Positions 30,262 to 41,230 of a stretch of DNA of 64,000 nucleotides are shown here, one piece after another. This DNA is from Onchidella celtica (taxonomy: Eukaryota; Mollusca; Gastropoda; Systellommatophora; Onchidiidae), in contig OZ007575.1 of assembly GCA_963931925.1 (NCBI GenBank), positions 29,413,252-29,477,251 of the forward strand. Reading direction: 5' to 3'. The position numbers were made by a program, and so were the translations under genes. Each line of letters opens with the position of its first letter. The first letter of the stretch is position 1. The notes under the pieces were generated by a model that was not told the origin of the DNA, did not search any database, and saw nothing but the letters and a program-made list of their open reading frames with translations.

Positions 30262-31230
30262 ACACAATGGAGAAGACCCGTACAAATAGTGTGTTCAGCT
30301 AAAAAGTGGATATAAAATCTTGACATTGGAAGAGCACAGCTACAGCCATGGTATGAAACAAAAGGAGATCAGGATAAGGGGACAAAATTCCAATGACAAG
30401 ATTTTGGCGTTGAAATAATCGCTGTACATCTGCCGTATACTCTACCAACAATTCAAGCTGCGACAAATTTGATGTATGACTGGCACCCAGGAAGTACATA
30501 CTGCCCATTGATGCCCAATGATAGAAACACCATATTTATAGGAGGACAAAAACCTACTTTATAAACAAAAATACATGTGTTTTGTTGTTTTTTTTTTTTT
30601 TTTGGTTGTCTTATCTTATTATTTTAAAAAAATAGTGCCTGGAGTGCGGTGTACTGTAATGTTGACCCTTTTTTTTTTTTTTGGCTCAACCCTACTGCCT
30701 AAACGACGGCTTCAATTATCGTTAATTTTCCTAAATTATGTCAACTAATCCAGTCCAATCTCTTTTGTATCGACCGATTCAAGTTTCAGGTATTCCGATT
30801 CAAAGCTAGAAAAAATGTAAAATACAATTACCATTGTTAAGGCTCCCTGTCGTAAGTCCTCAGCACCAGAAACTTTGTATTTCTACGCATTCAGTTCGGT
30901 GAGAGCAATTTTCCTACAAGAAAGAGTGCGTAGTAAAATCTGAAGAGGCTTTCTAGACCAAAAACAGAGAGATGGAACGGGGGTTTCAAAGGTTTATCCC
31001 GGATAATGCCGGTAACAACAATAAAAAAAAAAAAAAGGACATCTGCGAACGATAAGTTATGCGTGCTGGTTTTATCCCTATTTATCACATGGGGATTGAT
31101 AATAATAGTTCGTCCATCAGGTATGATGATGACCTTAACAACACCAGAGGAATAAAGAACAGAAATTGTTGAGAATTTCAACACATGGACAATAAAGAGA
31201 ACTAAAGGACACAGAGGACAGAATGGAAAG
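30262..31230. other. Non-coding stretch
   Basis: No gene recognised. Poly-T runs near 30590 and 30670 and a poly-A run at 31022. Short open frames on both strands look random. Confidence 0.4.
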
Positions 31231-31239
31231 ACTGTTCTT

Positions 31240-31822
31240 TCATGACTTATGGCTTCTCATGTGACTGATAAGTCCTATTTTTGCCCTGCAGACCCTTCCG
31301 CATGAATGACAAGAGTGCTCCGTTAGTTCAGTACCACTGGGCCTTTTCTTGCGCCGTTCTCTTTTTTTGATAGCCTGCTGGACTCTGTCAGCTTCCCATG
31401 CTTTGCTGCCTCTGGTAAGGGCCGCCCTCCAATTTTGCACGATCAAGCGAGAGCTTTTCCCACTCACTCACATCAATGACAAAGGCCTTCAGTGATTGCT
31501 TGAGAGTGTCTTTGTAACGTCTCTTTGGGGCCCCAACATTCCTCGTTCCATTGGAGAGCTCAGAGAAGAAGATTTGCTTAGGGAGTCTGGAGTCGGGCAT
31601 TCTGACAACATGTCCTGCCCAACGTAGCTGAATTTTTTTCAGGTGGCAGAAGATGCTCAATTCCTTGGCACGATTGAGGACCTCATTGTCTGGAATTTTA
31701 TCCTGCCGTTTGATCCTTAGGATCTTTCTAAGGCAGGCCAGATGAAAGTGATTTAGCTTTCTGGCATGCGATTGGTACATTGTCCAGGTTTCAGCCCCAT
31801 AGAGTAGGGTGGGAAGGACCAC
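31240..31822 (-). pseudogene. LINE ORF2 C-terminal fragment
   Basis: The minus strand reads LLYGAETWTMYQSHARKLNH, LRWAGHVVRMPDSRLPKQIF and RYKDTLKQSLKAF, then in another frame the ending CHSCGRVCRAKIGLISHMRS. This is the same C-terminal architecture as the intact LINEs at 16039 and 55299 (LLYGSETWT, RWLGHLHRM, terminal Cys/His motif) but clearly a different family. A frameshift lies near 31440. The 5' end is cut at about 31822 where gypsy RNase H sequence begins, so one element was inserted into or joined to the other. Confidence 0.75.
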
Positions 31823-31829
31823 AGCATTG

Positions 31830-32707
31830 CATAAGAAAAGCGCCTAACACGCAATCTGATGCATCAGTTGCCAAGTCAAACTCTCTAGAAAAATCTGGCA
31901 AATCTTCTATGCTAATAGTAATACGGGTTTGGAAATAATGGCATTCTTCAAAGATGTGTACGCCTTCTCCTGCACTTCTCCCCACTGAACAACATTAGGC
32001 TGACCTTTCCTAAGCAATTCAGACAGTGGTGCTGCAATAGCTGCAAAGTTAGGAACAAATTCTTGGTAATATGCCACCAGTCCCAAAAATGCTTTTACTT
32101 CTTTCTTAGTGGTGGGTCTTGGTGCATCTCGCACCTTACACACATTTTCATCAAGTAGGCCAATCATACCTTTTCCCACTGAGTGTCCAACAAAGTCTCC
32201 TTCAGACTTTCCAATCAGGCACTTGGATGGTCTTGCAGTTAATCTAGCTTGGTCCATCCTCTGCAACAATTCCTTCAGAGCCTTTACATGCTCGACGAAT
32301 GACTCTGTATGGATCAGCAGGTCGCCCACATACGCTGTCACATTGTTCAGTCTCTGGCTCAATGGCTTCACGATCCTGTTCCGCGTGGCTCCTGAGTTGA
32401 TCATCCCGAAGGGCATCTGGGAGAATTCGTAGTGTTCGCCCATGGTGACGAGCGCCTTCTTGGACTCGCACTTGCTCAAGTCAGTCCGAGAGAATATTCT
32501 TCCCCTCGACAGACTCTGGAGCACTTCCGATGGGGCTGCTGTCGGATGAGAGTCGAACACAGTGATCTTATTCAGCCTCCTGTAGTCGATGCAGACTCGG
32601 TTGGATCCATCCTTCTTCTTGATGACAACAACCGGTGAGGCATAAGCTGATGAGCTTTCCATGGTGCAAAGCTCCTCCTTTAAGGAGTCGCGCAAAGCGT
32701 AGGGCAC
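31830..32707 (-). pseudogene. Ty3-type reverse transcriptase and partial RNase H
   Basis: From 32707 down: MPYALRDSLKEEL, SPVVVIKKKDGSNRVCIDYR (fingers), then the palm with a deletion around FSRTDLSKC. After it come QMPFGMINSGAT, AYVGDLLIHT in place of the usual Y-x-D-D loop, ARPSKC, FLGLVAYYQEFVPNFAAIAA and the connection segment WGEVQEKAYTSLK. In a second frame FDLATDASDCVLGAFLMQ begins RNase H and ends at the LINE junction. The first catalytic Asp of the YxDD loop is Gly, a stretch of the palm is missing and the gene is truncated, so it cannot be active. Confidence 0.85.
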
Positions 32708-32739
32708 GGTCGTTGCCGAACTGGTACCTCTGGCGTCAA

Positions 32740-33311
32740 GTCGATGCGGTGTTCACCCAACTGGCAGCATCCGGGGAGATTGGTGAAGATTCGATTCGTT
32801 TCACCACGTCACCGAGTCGTTGATGATGTTCCGGCGTCAGTTGCGTTCCATCTTCATAGCCTTCCTTCTGGTCCCAGCTCCCTAGGTCGGCAAGGTCCTT
32901 CGACGTTCCACCGTTCCAGGTCACAGTCCTCGACGACTGTCATGCCAACTGACTTCACGGGGTGACTCTCGTCCATCAGGTCGCCCTCTGCCAGCACATT
33001 CACCGTCGTCATTCATCATGGCGTCGACATGTCCACTGGTGTCGCTCCTGCTTTCATTCATCTCACACGTCTCGACCACGACAGGTGTCGGTCTCATTGC
33101 CGCTGCCGCTGCCTGCATCGTCGCTGGTGTAGTCCTGGGGATATATCTTGAGAAGGTTAGCGTGCAAGGTCCTCTCCTTCACACCCATTCTGACTCTGTA
33201 GTCGTTGACGCCTACAACCGAAACTACCTTGTATGGTCCCTTCCACTGAGCTTGTCAGGGTTCGTCGGCAGTAGTACTAACACTTCATCGCCAGGGCGCA
33301 ACTTCCTCTAG
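32740..33311 (-). pseudogene. Gmr1-like Pol linker between INT and RT
   Basis: Frame-shifted minus-strand remains between the integrase C-terminus and the RT start, including a GEHRIDLTPEVPVRQRP-like phrase just before the RT frame. That phrase matches the segment that ordinarily precedes MPYALRD in Pol proteins of this group. Plus-strand frames here are shadows. Confidence 0.5.
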
Positions 33312-33321
33312 GTTTTTCTGT

Positions 33322-34172
33322 CTACCTTGTCCCTTTGAGAGCTCTTCCGTGGCCTAGCTTCCATGTGTTCTCCAGCCTCTCGCGTAGTTTCATGACGTAC
33401 TGATAACTAGTCTTCGTCTCCGGCTCCTCTAAGTCCTTGGTCCACAGTTTTCGTAAGCTACTTATTGGTCCTCTCACGGTTTTCCCATATAACAATAGGG
33501 CAAACTTTGTCGATTCTTGGGGAACTTCACGATACGCGAAGAGCTGCGAATTAATGTATCGTTGCCACTGCTTTGGTTGCTCTGCGCACAGCCGCCTCAG
33601 GGTCTTCTTCAGTGTGCCGTTGAATCGCTCCACCAGCCCGTTGCACATGGGGTGGTAGACTGTAGTGGTCGATTGTCGAATCCCCAATAGTCTGTTCGTT
33701 TCTTTCATGACGCCCGACATGAACTGGTCCCTTGGTCCGATAAGATCTCCTCGGGCACACCCAAACGGCTTCTGCCACCGTCTCCGCGTCGATCTTCTTC
33801 AAGGGGGTCGCTTCAGGGTAACGAGTAGCGTAGTCTGCGTATACCAGGATGTATCGATGTCCGACTTCACTTAAGGGGTGAATGGGTCCTACACGGCCAC
33901 TCTCCTAAATGGGACGTCTACTACCGGCATACTCTGCATATGCACCTTTGGGGTGGCTCCTTTGTTACCTGAGCGGCAGTATCTCACGATGTCACCTTCG
34001 CCCTGTCTTTCATCTTCTTCACGCCAAGATGTCCTCCGACGATCGAGTCGTGGCAACGCTCAGTACATACTCCTTCAGTTTCTCGGGTAGTACTACTTGT
34101 CTTGTAATCGTAGCCTATGTCTTTATAAATCCGGTACAGTACTCCTCCATGTCTCTCGAAGTGTACGGACCA
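33322..34172 (-). pseudogene. Ty3-type integrase, degenerate
   Basis: The intact portion (33720-33322) reads RQSTTTVYHPMCNGLVERFN, KQWQRYINSQLFAYREVPQ and YGKTVRGPISSLRKLWTK. It holds the Glu-containing end of the DDE core and the start of the C-terminal domain. Upstream (34170-33720) the core is recognisable in pieces: GHRYILVYADYATRYPEATP with a DDE-type Asp, and a H2C2-like beginning near 34100, with at least three stops or shifts. The domain lies 5' of the reverse transcriptase in the same element, as in Gmr1. The gene starts at the junction with an insertion at 34173-34177. Confidence 0.8.
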
Positions 34173-34987
34173 TAGATACTACACTAACTAGATCGCGGCT
34201 TCCCATTGGTTGAGCCAGCGAAAAGTGAAGCACCCCTAGAGAGTGATCCGCCATTTTGATAAGACGTGTTGTAAACAGTCTGAGTCATCGATCCGCTACT
34301 TTCGTTTTCTGCTGTTTGCCCTTTGTAAGTCTCACAAGAAAGAATCTGAGCTTGGACCTGTCTTTTTCATTGAAAGATGAGTATTACTTAATGTTAATGA
34401 TTTTTTTTTTCAGAGATAATCAGTAATTGCAGGCTGAATCACTGTGAAAATACGAAAGGGCGAAAGCTCGGTCCACTATCAGGCTAGCAGTCTCGCTAGA
34501 TCTAGTCAAGATCATTCATCAGGTATCATGTTTTAGATCTAGTCTAATTGGAATGGCAGTTTCTAGGAATAGCACCGTGCAGAAGTATTGATACAGTTCA
34601 TTTGGCTGGCAAGTCACCAGTCATCTGTGTGGCCTAGGCTACTAGTTTACTACTAAATAGACGAGATCTACCGCCTTGCCAAAGCGCTTTCGATTCAATG
34701 CGTATCGGTAGGTGGGTGTCACGGGGAATGCCGACAGGTCATACCACACAGGCAGCATAATAATTTAACTAGGCCTAGTCTAGATCAAACGGTTTGTTTT
34801 TATGCTTTTACATGGTTGAGGAGGCCAACACAGTGCCAAGGAAGAGGAGAAAGGGATGTAAATAATAAGGATCAAATATGATGTGTAGGGCCCAGAACAG
34901 GTACTCTTATGGGGATAAATTTACAAAATAGGACTTTTTCATATATTATCTTGCTGGAAGGACGAAAGGGAGTTTTTCCACAACCAA

Positions 34988-35062
34988 GTGCTTATTCGCA
35001 GACGTCTGCGAATTATAAGATCCTGATCTTATTCGCAGATGGGGGGGGGGGGGGGGGGGGGG
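34988..35062 (+). repeat. Third copy of the CTTATTCGCAG palindrome, with G22 tract
   Basis: AAGTGCTTATTCGCAGACGT followed by CTGCGAATTATAAGATCCTG, then CTTATTCGCAGAT, matches the start of module B at 6419. It then runs into 22 consecutive Gs (35041-35062) and GTTCTTGG. The palindrome has two extra bases in its right half here. Only the end of the module is present. Confidence 0.7.
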
Positions 35063-35442
35063 TTCTTGGTCTTGAAATGCAAAATTATTGTCAATAATTT
35101 TTATGAGGCGCGTTCACCAGAATATGCAAACGAATCACCAAAATGTTTTAATTTGAAGACAGTTTAGTGATTGTTTTGAATGAAAACTTTTTTACTCAGA
35201 CACAGTTTTGCTTCCGAGAGGTCTAAATGTGTTTTTTTTTGTTTTTGTTCTGTTTTATTGCATGGTGATAGAGGTTGATGCATACATGAAAGGTATTAGA
35301 GTAATGATTGATGTGAATGCCTTCTTGTAAACAACAAATTGAAACACAAAATTTTAATGATGCAACATTACATTTTTGTAATGTTTTCTTGATATGTGAT
35401 GTAATGTTTATTTCTCTCTTTATTCTTTGTCTTCTTGTTTAG

Positions 35443-36116
35443 ATGAAGACGATGCACTTGGTGTTACATTTATAGAAGATGTCATTGCCATGGTCATGCC
35501 AGGGAGAACTCTTGAGACATAATTATGAGGGCATGCAAAGTTCAGCTGTGATTGGTTGTTTGGGCTGGTGAAGATGAGGCACAAGGTGAACGAGGTTAAC
35601 TGTCTGGGAGATATCGCCAAAGTTGTCAAAGAGTCTTCTGCCTGCAGTACTGTTGAATTGTGTGGAAATGAAAGGGGAGAAATTTTTGTGCCAATGTATG
35701 ACTGGACAATACTTTTAGGACAATTTTTCAAGAAAATCAAGGGTTTTAAATTTCATCATTTCCGTTTTGATAGCCTTAAGGAAAATTATGTTGTGTAAAG
35801 AGTAATAGATTCAGAGCCAGTTCAGTTTGTGTTATTCTCAGGTGATACGTTTGATTTGACGGCCATACCAGATGTACTTAGACCCTCAAGTCTCACCCTA
35901 GAGTGTCGGTGAAATAAGGGACTTTGTCTCTGAAAAGTGTAATGATTTGGTGGCCCCTCAGCCATCCCATCCTCAAACAAGGATAGGCAGGTCGGAGGAG
36001 AGGAATGGTGAACCAGATGTAGCAGAAGCTGGACCATCACAAGCAAAGCAGAGGAAGGAACCAACTGCAAAAGCCTCCAGAGGGAAAGGGAAAAGCAAAG
36101 GGAGAGGCAAAAAGTA
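35443..36116 (+). pseudogene. Unrecognised TE-associated protein, frameshifted
   Basis: A T-rich acceptor (TTCTTGTTTAG, ending at 35442) precedes a frame reading DEDDALGVTFIEDVIAMVMP. After a stop and a shift comes VNEVNCLGDIAKVVKESSAC, then CGNERGEIFVPMYDWTILLG and FKFHHFRFDSLKENYVV (35575-35795). A further shift gives RVIDSEPVQFVLFSGDTFDL, and then a long lysine-rich C-terminus ending KGKSKGRGKK before a stop at 36114. The ordered, protein-like pieces across four frames indicate a decayed gene of at least 200 residues. I recall similar cysteine-poor 'YDW…HHFRF' proteins recurring in invertebrate genomes next to mobile elements, but I know no assigned function. Confidence 0.5.
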
Positions 36117-37143
36117 ATTTGGAATTGGAATAAACTGTTTACAACTATCTCTCATGGGTGAAAAGAAAATATTAGGTCCTTTAGAAAATACATGTGTAAT
36201 AGTTCATCTGGTGTTTTGTTTCGACTGATAGTAATGCACCTCATCTGATTCATCATCATTCAGTCACCATTCCAGCTCTGTTTGATTTCTTCACTGGATA
36301 CTACTACTTTTTCACTATTTGTATTGTTTCATGCAAGAAAACTTGAAAAAGAGCGCTAATTTCAAAACTTTGTAAAACTGTAAACAAAACACATATAACA
36401 CTGAAACTTGTAATTCTAAAAGGAACACGCATACAATATTTTATATTTATTATCTTTCATTGTTCTGATTGCCTATTTCCTTACGTAATATTTAGTGTTA
36501 CGCCAACTTTCGAAATTAGAGAAGTATGGCCACTTTGTGGTTTGACCAGACTTTAAAATGATACTAGTCATTGTATGATGCATTTATTAATTGATGACAT
36601 ATTTTAGGTAATGTATAATTATATATTTACAATTATGACATTTATCTGCTGTGGTGTATTATCCCTCATTATATTAATACATAATGCATTTTTATTGTCT
36701 TGATTTATTTAAGGGAAGAATAAATTATTATAGATATGAACCTACCTGAATGTTCATGTCATTGTTAAATTATTACTTGTTTTACTCTGTCCATCATCTG
36801 GTTCTCCTTCATACTTCCCTTATCTTTTTTCTGTTAGTTCAGTTGTTGTGCTATATAAACTTTGACTGTTTTCCTTTGTAGTTTAAACTTCATAAGCATC
36901 TTTTTTTCAAATTTGTTTCATTATAATATTAGCGAGTAATTGAAAATATCCCACCTTACAAAAAAATTCGCAGAAAATCAACCACACTATATTTTTTCAT
37001 GAAACAAACATTAAAACCCACAAAAATGGTTATTCTATAAAAAAACGAAAATAAAATATATTTTGCATCTCATACCAAAAGTATCATCTGTCAAAACAAA
37101 AGAAAACTTGAAACATGATTTTCTCAAAAGTTGCTTTTGCTAA

Positions 37144-37163
37144 CCCCCCCCCCCCCCCCCCCC
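37144..37163. repeat. Poly-C tract (20 bp)
   Basis: Uninterrupted run of 20 cytosines about 45 bp from the gypsy/insert boundary. Confidence 0.95.
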
Positions 37164-37207
37164 GAATTAAAAAAAATCATATAAAATCAGAGAATAGGCC
37201 TATTGAA

Positions 37208-38290
37208 CCCAAATTCCCTCAAGTTTCTTCCTGGAGTCGGATGTTCCTCCCTATCCTCCCACGTGCCGTTCTGCCTTCGGCACCCTCAGCGATGTAGACT
37301 GGTCCTCCCTCTTCTCCTGGGCCCTCGTGGTCACCGCCCCTATCATCACCTCAGTATCAGGGTCATACGGGTCCTTCGCTCCGACCACGTTCCCGACTAC
37401 TAGGTCGCAGATGGTCTCCGGGACACAGTGCCGTCACTCTGCCCGTCAGGTAAGGCGTCCTTACGTCGATAATGGCTTCGTCCGCCGCCATCAAGGAGTT
37501 ATCCTCGCGATAAGTTTCTTCCCATCGGTGAGCTGTCAGTCGTCCACCAGTGATCGCCGCACCACAACACCTTCACAGCCGGTATCTCTTAGGGCGTGTA
37601 CTGCTCGATCTCCAAATCAAGCCTTTCATCACTGATAACTTCAGTTCCTCCACGGTCCTTCCCGTCACTGTATCCTCTGCACGTAACAGGCACCGCTAAC
37701 TGGAGCTTCCCATCCTTCACTACCGCTTGAACGTTAATACTGGTGTCAGCCGTCGTCAAATCCTGTCTTGAAGTCTCGTCCGCCGCTACGGCCGCCGCCG
37801 CCCTGTTCGGCTTGCCTTTTTTCGGACACATCTTCCGAACGTGGCCTGGCTTTCCACAAAGGTAACATTTCAACTCACCTTTGTCATTTTTCCGTCGCCT
37901 TGTGTCCCGGACCTGTGGGGTTCTGTCTCCGTTGGACCTCTGTCGCACTGGCCGGCTTTGCTGTATGGCGCTCCTGCTGAGTGTCCGGTTTCTCGCTACC
38001 AGGTACGCCTCCGCTGAATCTGCGATGTCCTGTAGCGTCTTTGGCTTCCTCTCCCTCACATGGGTCGCAAGATCTGGTGGGCAAGCATGCATGAACTGCT
38101 CTCTGACGAACAGGTCTCTCACTCCTTCGTAGGTTTCGTCCGCCTTCGACATCTTTATCCGCCTCTCCAAATAGGTCTTGATCTTGGTCAAAAACATGCC
38201 AACATCTTCTCCATCTTCAGGCTTACCTTAATGAACATGAGCCTGTATCCATCCTCGGACAAGTTTACTTTTCTGCAAATAGTCCGGATG
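37208..38290 (-). pseudogene. Gmr1-like Gag C-terminal half and protease region
   Basis: From 38290 down: SEDGYR-type capsid remains in two frames, then MFLTKIKTYLERRIKMSKAD, RDLFVREQFMHACPPDLATH (capsid C-terminal, 38197-38060) and a zinc knuckle CYLCGKPGHVRKMC at about 37850 that binds the genomic RNA. A shift near 37589 leads to the protease-like part, then DVRTPYLTGRVTALC and AVTTRAQEKRE, the signature that follows protease in this retroelement group. At 37208 the homology to the inverted duplicate at 39484-39590 ends. The first Gag half is separated by the 38301-41826 insertion. Confidence 0.8.
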
Positions 38291-38589
38291 TTTCTTTGTC
38301 TTCGTGGTCATCTCAAATCTAAAAGCAACCACCATGTGGAATATGTTCCTTAGTGGTTTTAGAACACCCCTGGGGTGGAGGTCACTTTTCAAAGGCGGGG
38401 GCGCATAAAAGATACCCCCAAGGCAAAAATAATTCTGGCCCTTGCCGAGTTCCATACTTGTCGGCGAATTCACCCGATAGCAATATGAGGCGGGGAGAAC
38501 GACGATGGATGACGCGTCAGCATTTCAAATTTATCTTACCGCCCAGCGTAGTATGGCGAAACAGCGAATAGGAGAAAACACTTTCATAA

Positions 38590-39480
38590 AAGGCAAATAA
38601 TATGTTTCCTGAACTCTTCTTAAAGTTCAAAACACTGCACGCCCTCAGATTAAAAAAAACAATAAATATGCGCCCATTCGTTATTTCGGAGATAGTTTTC
38701 GTGATTGTAGTCGGGCAAATATGGAAACCCGCATACCTGAATTGGAAAGGAAACAGAAATGATCCGGGGAGAGGAGGGGGGGGGGGGACAGAAAAACAAA
38801 TTAAGAAGGGGTTGATAAGAGGTATAAAGAGAATTCCTATCTTTTGCAAGTCGTCAATGAATCGAGGTTATTATCATTATTATTTATATATTGAAGACGT
38901 TGGCCTGAAACCATTGCAGAATGGAAGAAGAGGGACCAGCTCCTGTCACTGAAAAGAAAATACCCTTCTAAAGCAATATGGGTGGACTGCATGCTTGTTT
39001 TGTCAAGTAACAGACAAGATTCGTGTGCAATCAGCTTTTCACCAACGAGTCCTTTATAAGGACAAACATTATGGAGAAACCATCGAAAGACTTGAACACG
39101 ACATACACGACTTGTCAACAAAATAACCGATATGGCATTCGAAATCGTGCTATGCTGCATTTTGTAGCAAAACGAACAAAGAAAGACTGAGAAAGAAGCT
39201 AGAAAAGGGGCAGAGAAGAGAGCAATCTCTTGAAAAACCATCGGATGCCACATAGTCCACTTCCTTCACCACGCCCATTTCCAGAACAAAGGCTCCGAAG
39301 GTGGATTGGGGGAAATGTATTTTCTGCCAAGTGAGGACAAAGCATAACCAAAGTGAGGACGAAGCATAACCAACCACTCCACCAAGTCTTGACACTGAAT
39401 GTTGAACACAAAATTAAAACTTCTGTCGAAGGGAATGAAGTATTAAGGTGTAGAACAGCGGGACTTGGTCTGATAGCCTA
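38590..39480. other. Non-coding part of the gag insertion
   Basis: No protein recognised. Contains a 10-11 bp G run at about 38778 and a direct duplication of AAGTGAGGACAAAGCATAACC (about 39330 and 39352). Confidence 0.4.
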
Positions 39481-39483
39481 CGA

Positions 39484-39615
39484 AGAAGAGGACCAGTCTA
39501 CATCGCTGAGGGTGCCGAAGGCAGAACGGCACGTGGGAGGATAGGGAGGAACATCCGACTCCAGGAAGTAGACCTCAAGAATTTGGAGCAGAAGAAAATC
39601 CCAACAAAAGAGTTA
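39484..39615 (+). repeat. Inverted duplicate of gypsy protease-linker sequence
   Basis: The sequence from AGGACCAGTCTACATCGC to AACATCCGACTCCAGGAAG is the exact complement of 37208-37303, and encodes DQSTSLRVPKAERHVGG on the plus strand. Beyond 39590 it continues as further gypsy sequence (QEVDLKNLEQKKIPTKELP) not present at 37208, up to the insert X end at 39625. So it is a separate, longer piece of the same family in reverse orientation. Confidence 0.8.
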
Positions 39616-39624
39616 CCATAGATT

Positions 39625-41230
39625 TACTACACTAACTAGATCGCGGGCCCTACCGCAGGGAAGTGAAGCCACCGTGGTGCATGGCAGCCATTTTCTTAAG
39701 ACTTCGCACGCTCAGCGGCGAGGAGGTGCAGCTAGTAATCGGCCTACCTCGAACACTTGCTTTATTATGTCAGATCAACGTTCCCACCTTCCTGTCCTTT
39801 CTCACTCTTTCATAAAATATAACAAAATGCAAAACATTAAGAAATCGGGGTGGGCCGGGGATGTGAAAGAAGTCTAGAATCAGCGTCTTGATGATGAATT
39901 CTTTTTTTTTGTGTGTGAATAATTAAAGAAAAAAAAAACTCAACTAAACCGCTGTCAATAACAGCTTGACGGACATTTTTGATTCATTCATATAATTCAT
40001 CATTATCCATCACTGACAAAATAAGCCCACTTTCAACTACCCTATCGTGCCCACCCTCCGATTTAAACGCCATGGTAGCCTTTGTACCTAGATCTAAACC
40101 TTGAATAGCACCAGCTTTTTAAAATGTGTGTGGCTCTGACAAAATCAGTCACATGGTGAAAATTTACACCTTAACAGGTCTTCTTTCTCGTTTGAACAAT
40201 CATCTAAGTGATAGCAAGAGAAGCTGAAAATGAATGCATTGAAGAAGAGGATATATCTAGTTTCACAAATGCAGAAGAAACATTGCTGACACAAATTGAC
40301 CATGTTGCTGCAGCTATACGGGAAGACATGTATACAAAAACAAAAAAGACACCACTCTTATGAAGGCATAGAATCTAGATAATACATACGCCCGTCAAGT
40401 TATTCTAGATAGCTTGTACGTACTTTTGGAACTACATGTAATATTTTTTGGGCCAACAGAAAATCTAGAAAAAACCAGTGAGTTACACAACACAAGATTA
40501 CTTAGCATTGCCCAAGACATCGTCTTTACAGCGTCAAAAGGTCGGAAACACATAGGGCTTGGCCTCACAGTGCATCAAGCAATCGTTTTAAATCACTTAT
40601 CCAGCTCTTACATCGCAGTGGCTATTCCATTAGTTATGATGCGGTGAACCATATTGACACAAGCATCACACAGTATCAAATAAACAAATACTGCAACAAC
40701 GATTTCACTTTCATTCCGGAAAACTTAATATACCCGTCTCGATTTGTTCAGTTTGTTGGAGACAATATTGTTATTCTAGAAGAAATCACTGACGGGAAAG
40801 GGACATTTCACGGCACCCAATTAGCAGCATTCCAGGGAGGCCCTTCTGCTTCGGTTATGGGCAGTCTGAAATAAGCAGCTTAAGAGACGTTACTGAAATA
40901 CTAGCCAATTTCGATAAGCTAGTTTCTTCATTACACCCAAGCCAACGACCAAAGGCAGTCTTTTCAAGAACCCCTACAACGCTGCCAACTCTAAATATCT
41001 AGAATACTCTCCAGCGCAGTGTCAAAATGTTCCAGCTTGGACTGCTTTCAAGGCATAAACTTCAACGACAAATCATAACGTTACGACCATAGGATACATG
41101 CCGATAATACCAGAACCAGAAATAGAATATGACATTGTGTGGACGGCTATGTGGCAGTGCAAGGCAGTGGCGGAAAGACTAGGGCAAAGAAACACTGTCA
41201 TCACATTTGACATATATCTATATTGTTTAG
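39625..41230 (+). pseudogene. Insert X left part: unrecognised multi-exon TE protein, broken
   Basis: After the TIR-like end at 39625 and a GCCATTTT word comes ATG at 39767 (MSDQRSHLPVLSHSF). Further along are REAENECIEEEDISSF…IDHVAAAIRED (40208-40363), TSELHNTRLLSIAQDIVFTA then RKHIGLGLTVHQ (40470-40580), and VNHIDTSITQYQINKYCNND…FVGDNIVILEEITDGKGTFH (40645-40874). The last pieces are ILANFDKLVSSLHPSQRPK and TIGYMPIIPEPEIEYDIVWT…NTVITFDIYLY (41084-41225). These lie in different frames with stops between. The layout (SIAQDI, LHRSGHSIS, DN-x-LEE, GYMPI, TFD-x-x-LY) resembles a protein recurring in cnidarian and mollusc predicted proteomes whose function I do not know. Aspartate-containing blocks DN and FD could be catalytic, which is speculation. 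Confidence 0.5.

Larger units (their letters stand above)
34177..37200. mobile_element. Insert X, right part, in the gypsy element
   Basis: Begins with TACTACACTAACTAGATCGC at 34177, a 22-bp word repeated at 39625 next to a different gypsy fragment. In gypsy-sense orientation these two are inverted ends, i.e. probable TIRs of one inserted transposon. Similarity continues for about 95 bp (GAAGTGAAGC, GCCATTTT, AAGAC). A CCATTTT word and a donor-like CTTTGTAAGT at 34323 suggest a promoter and leader exon reading inward. It contains an unrecognised gene (35443-36116) and ends near a poly-C tract at 37144. From 36120 to 37140 it is AT-rich with no gene visible. Confidence 0.5.

Noticed and set aside
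32635-33311. Plus-strand frames in the gypsy Pol region
   Set aside because: Shadows of the minus-strand Pol sequence, which has recognisable motifs.
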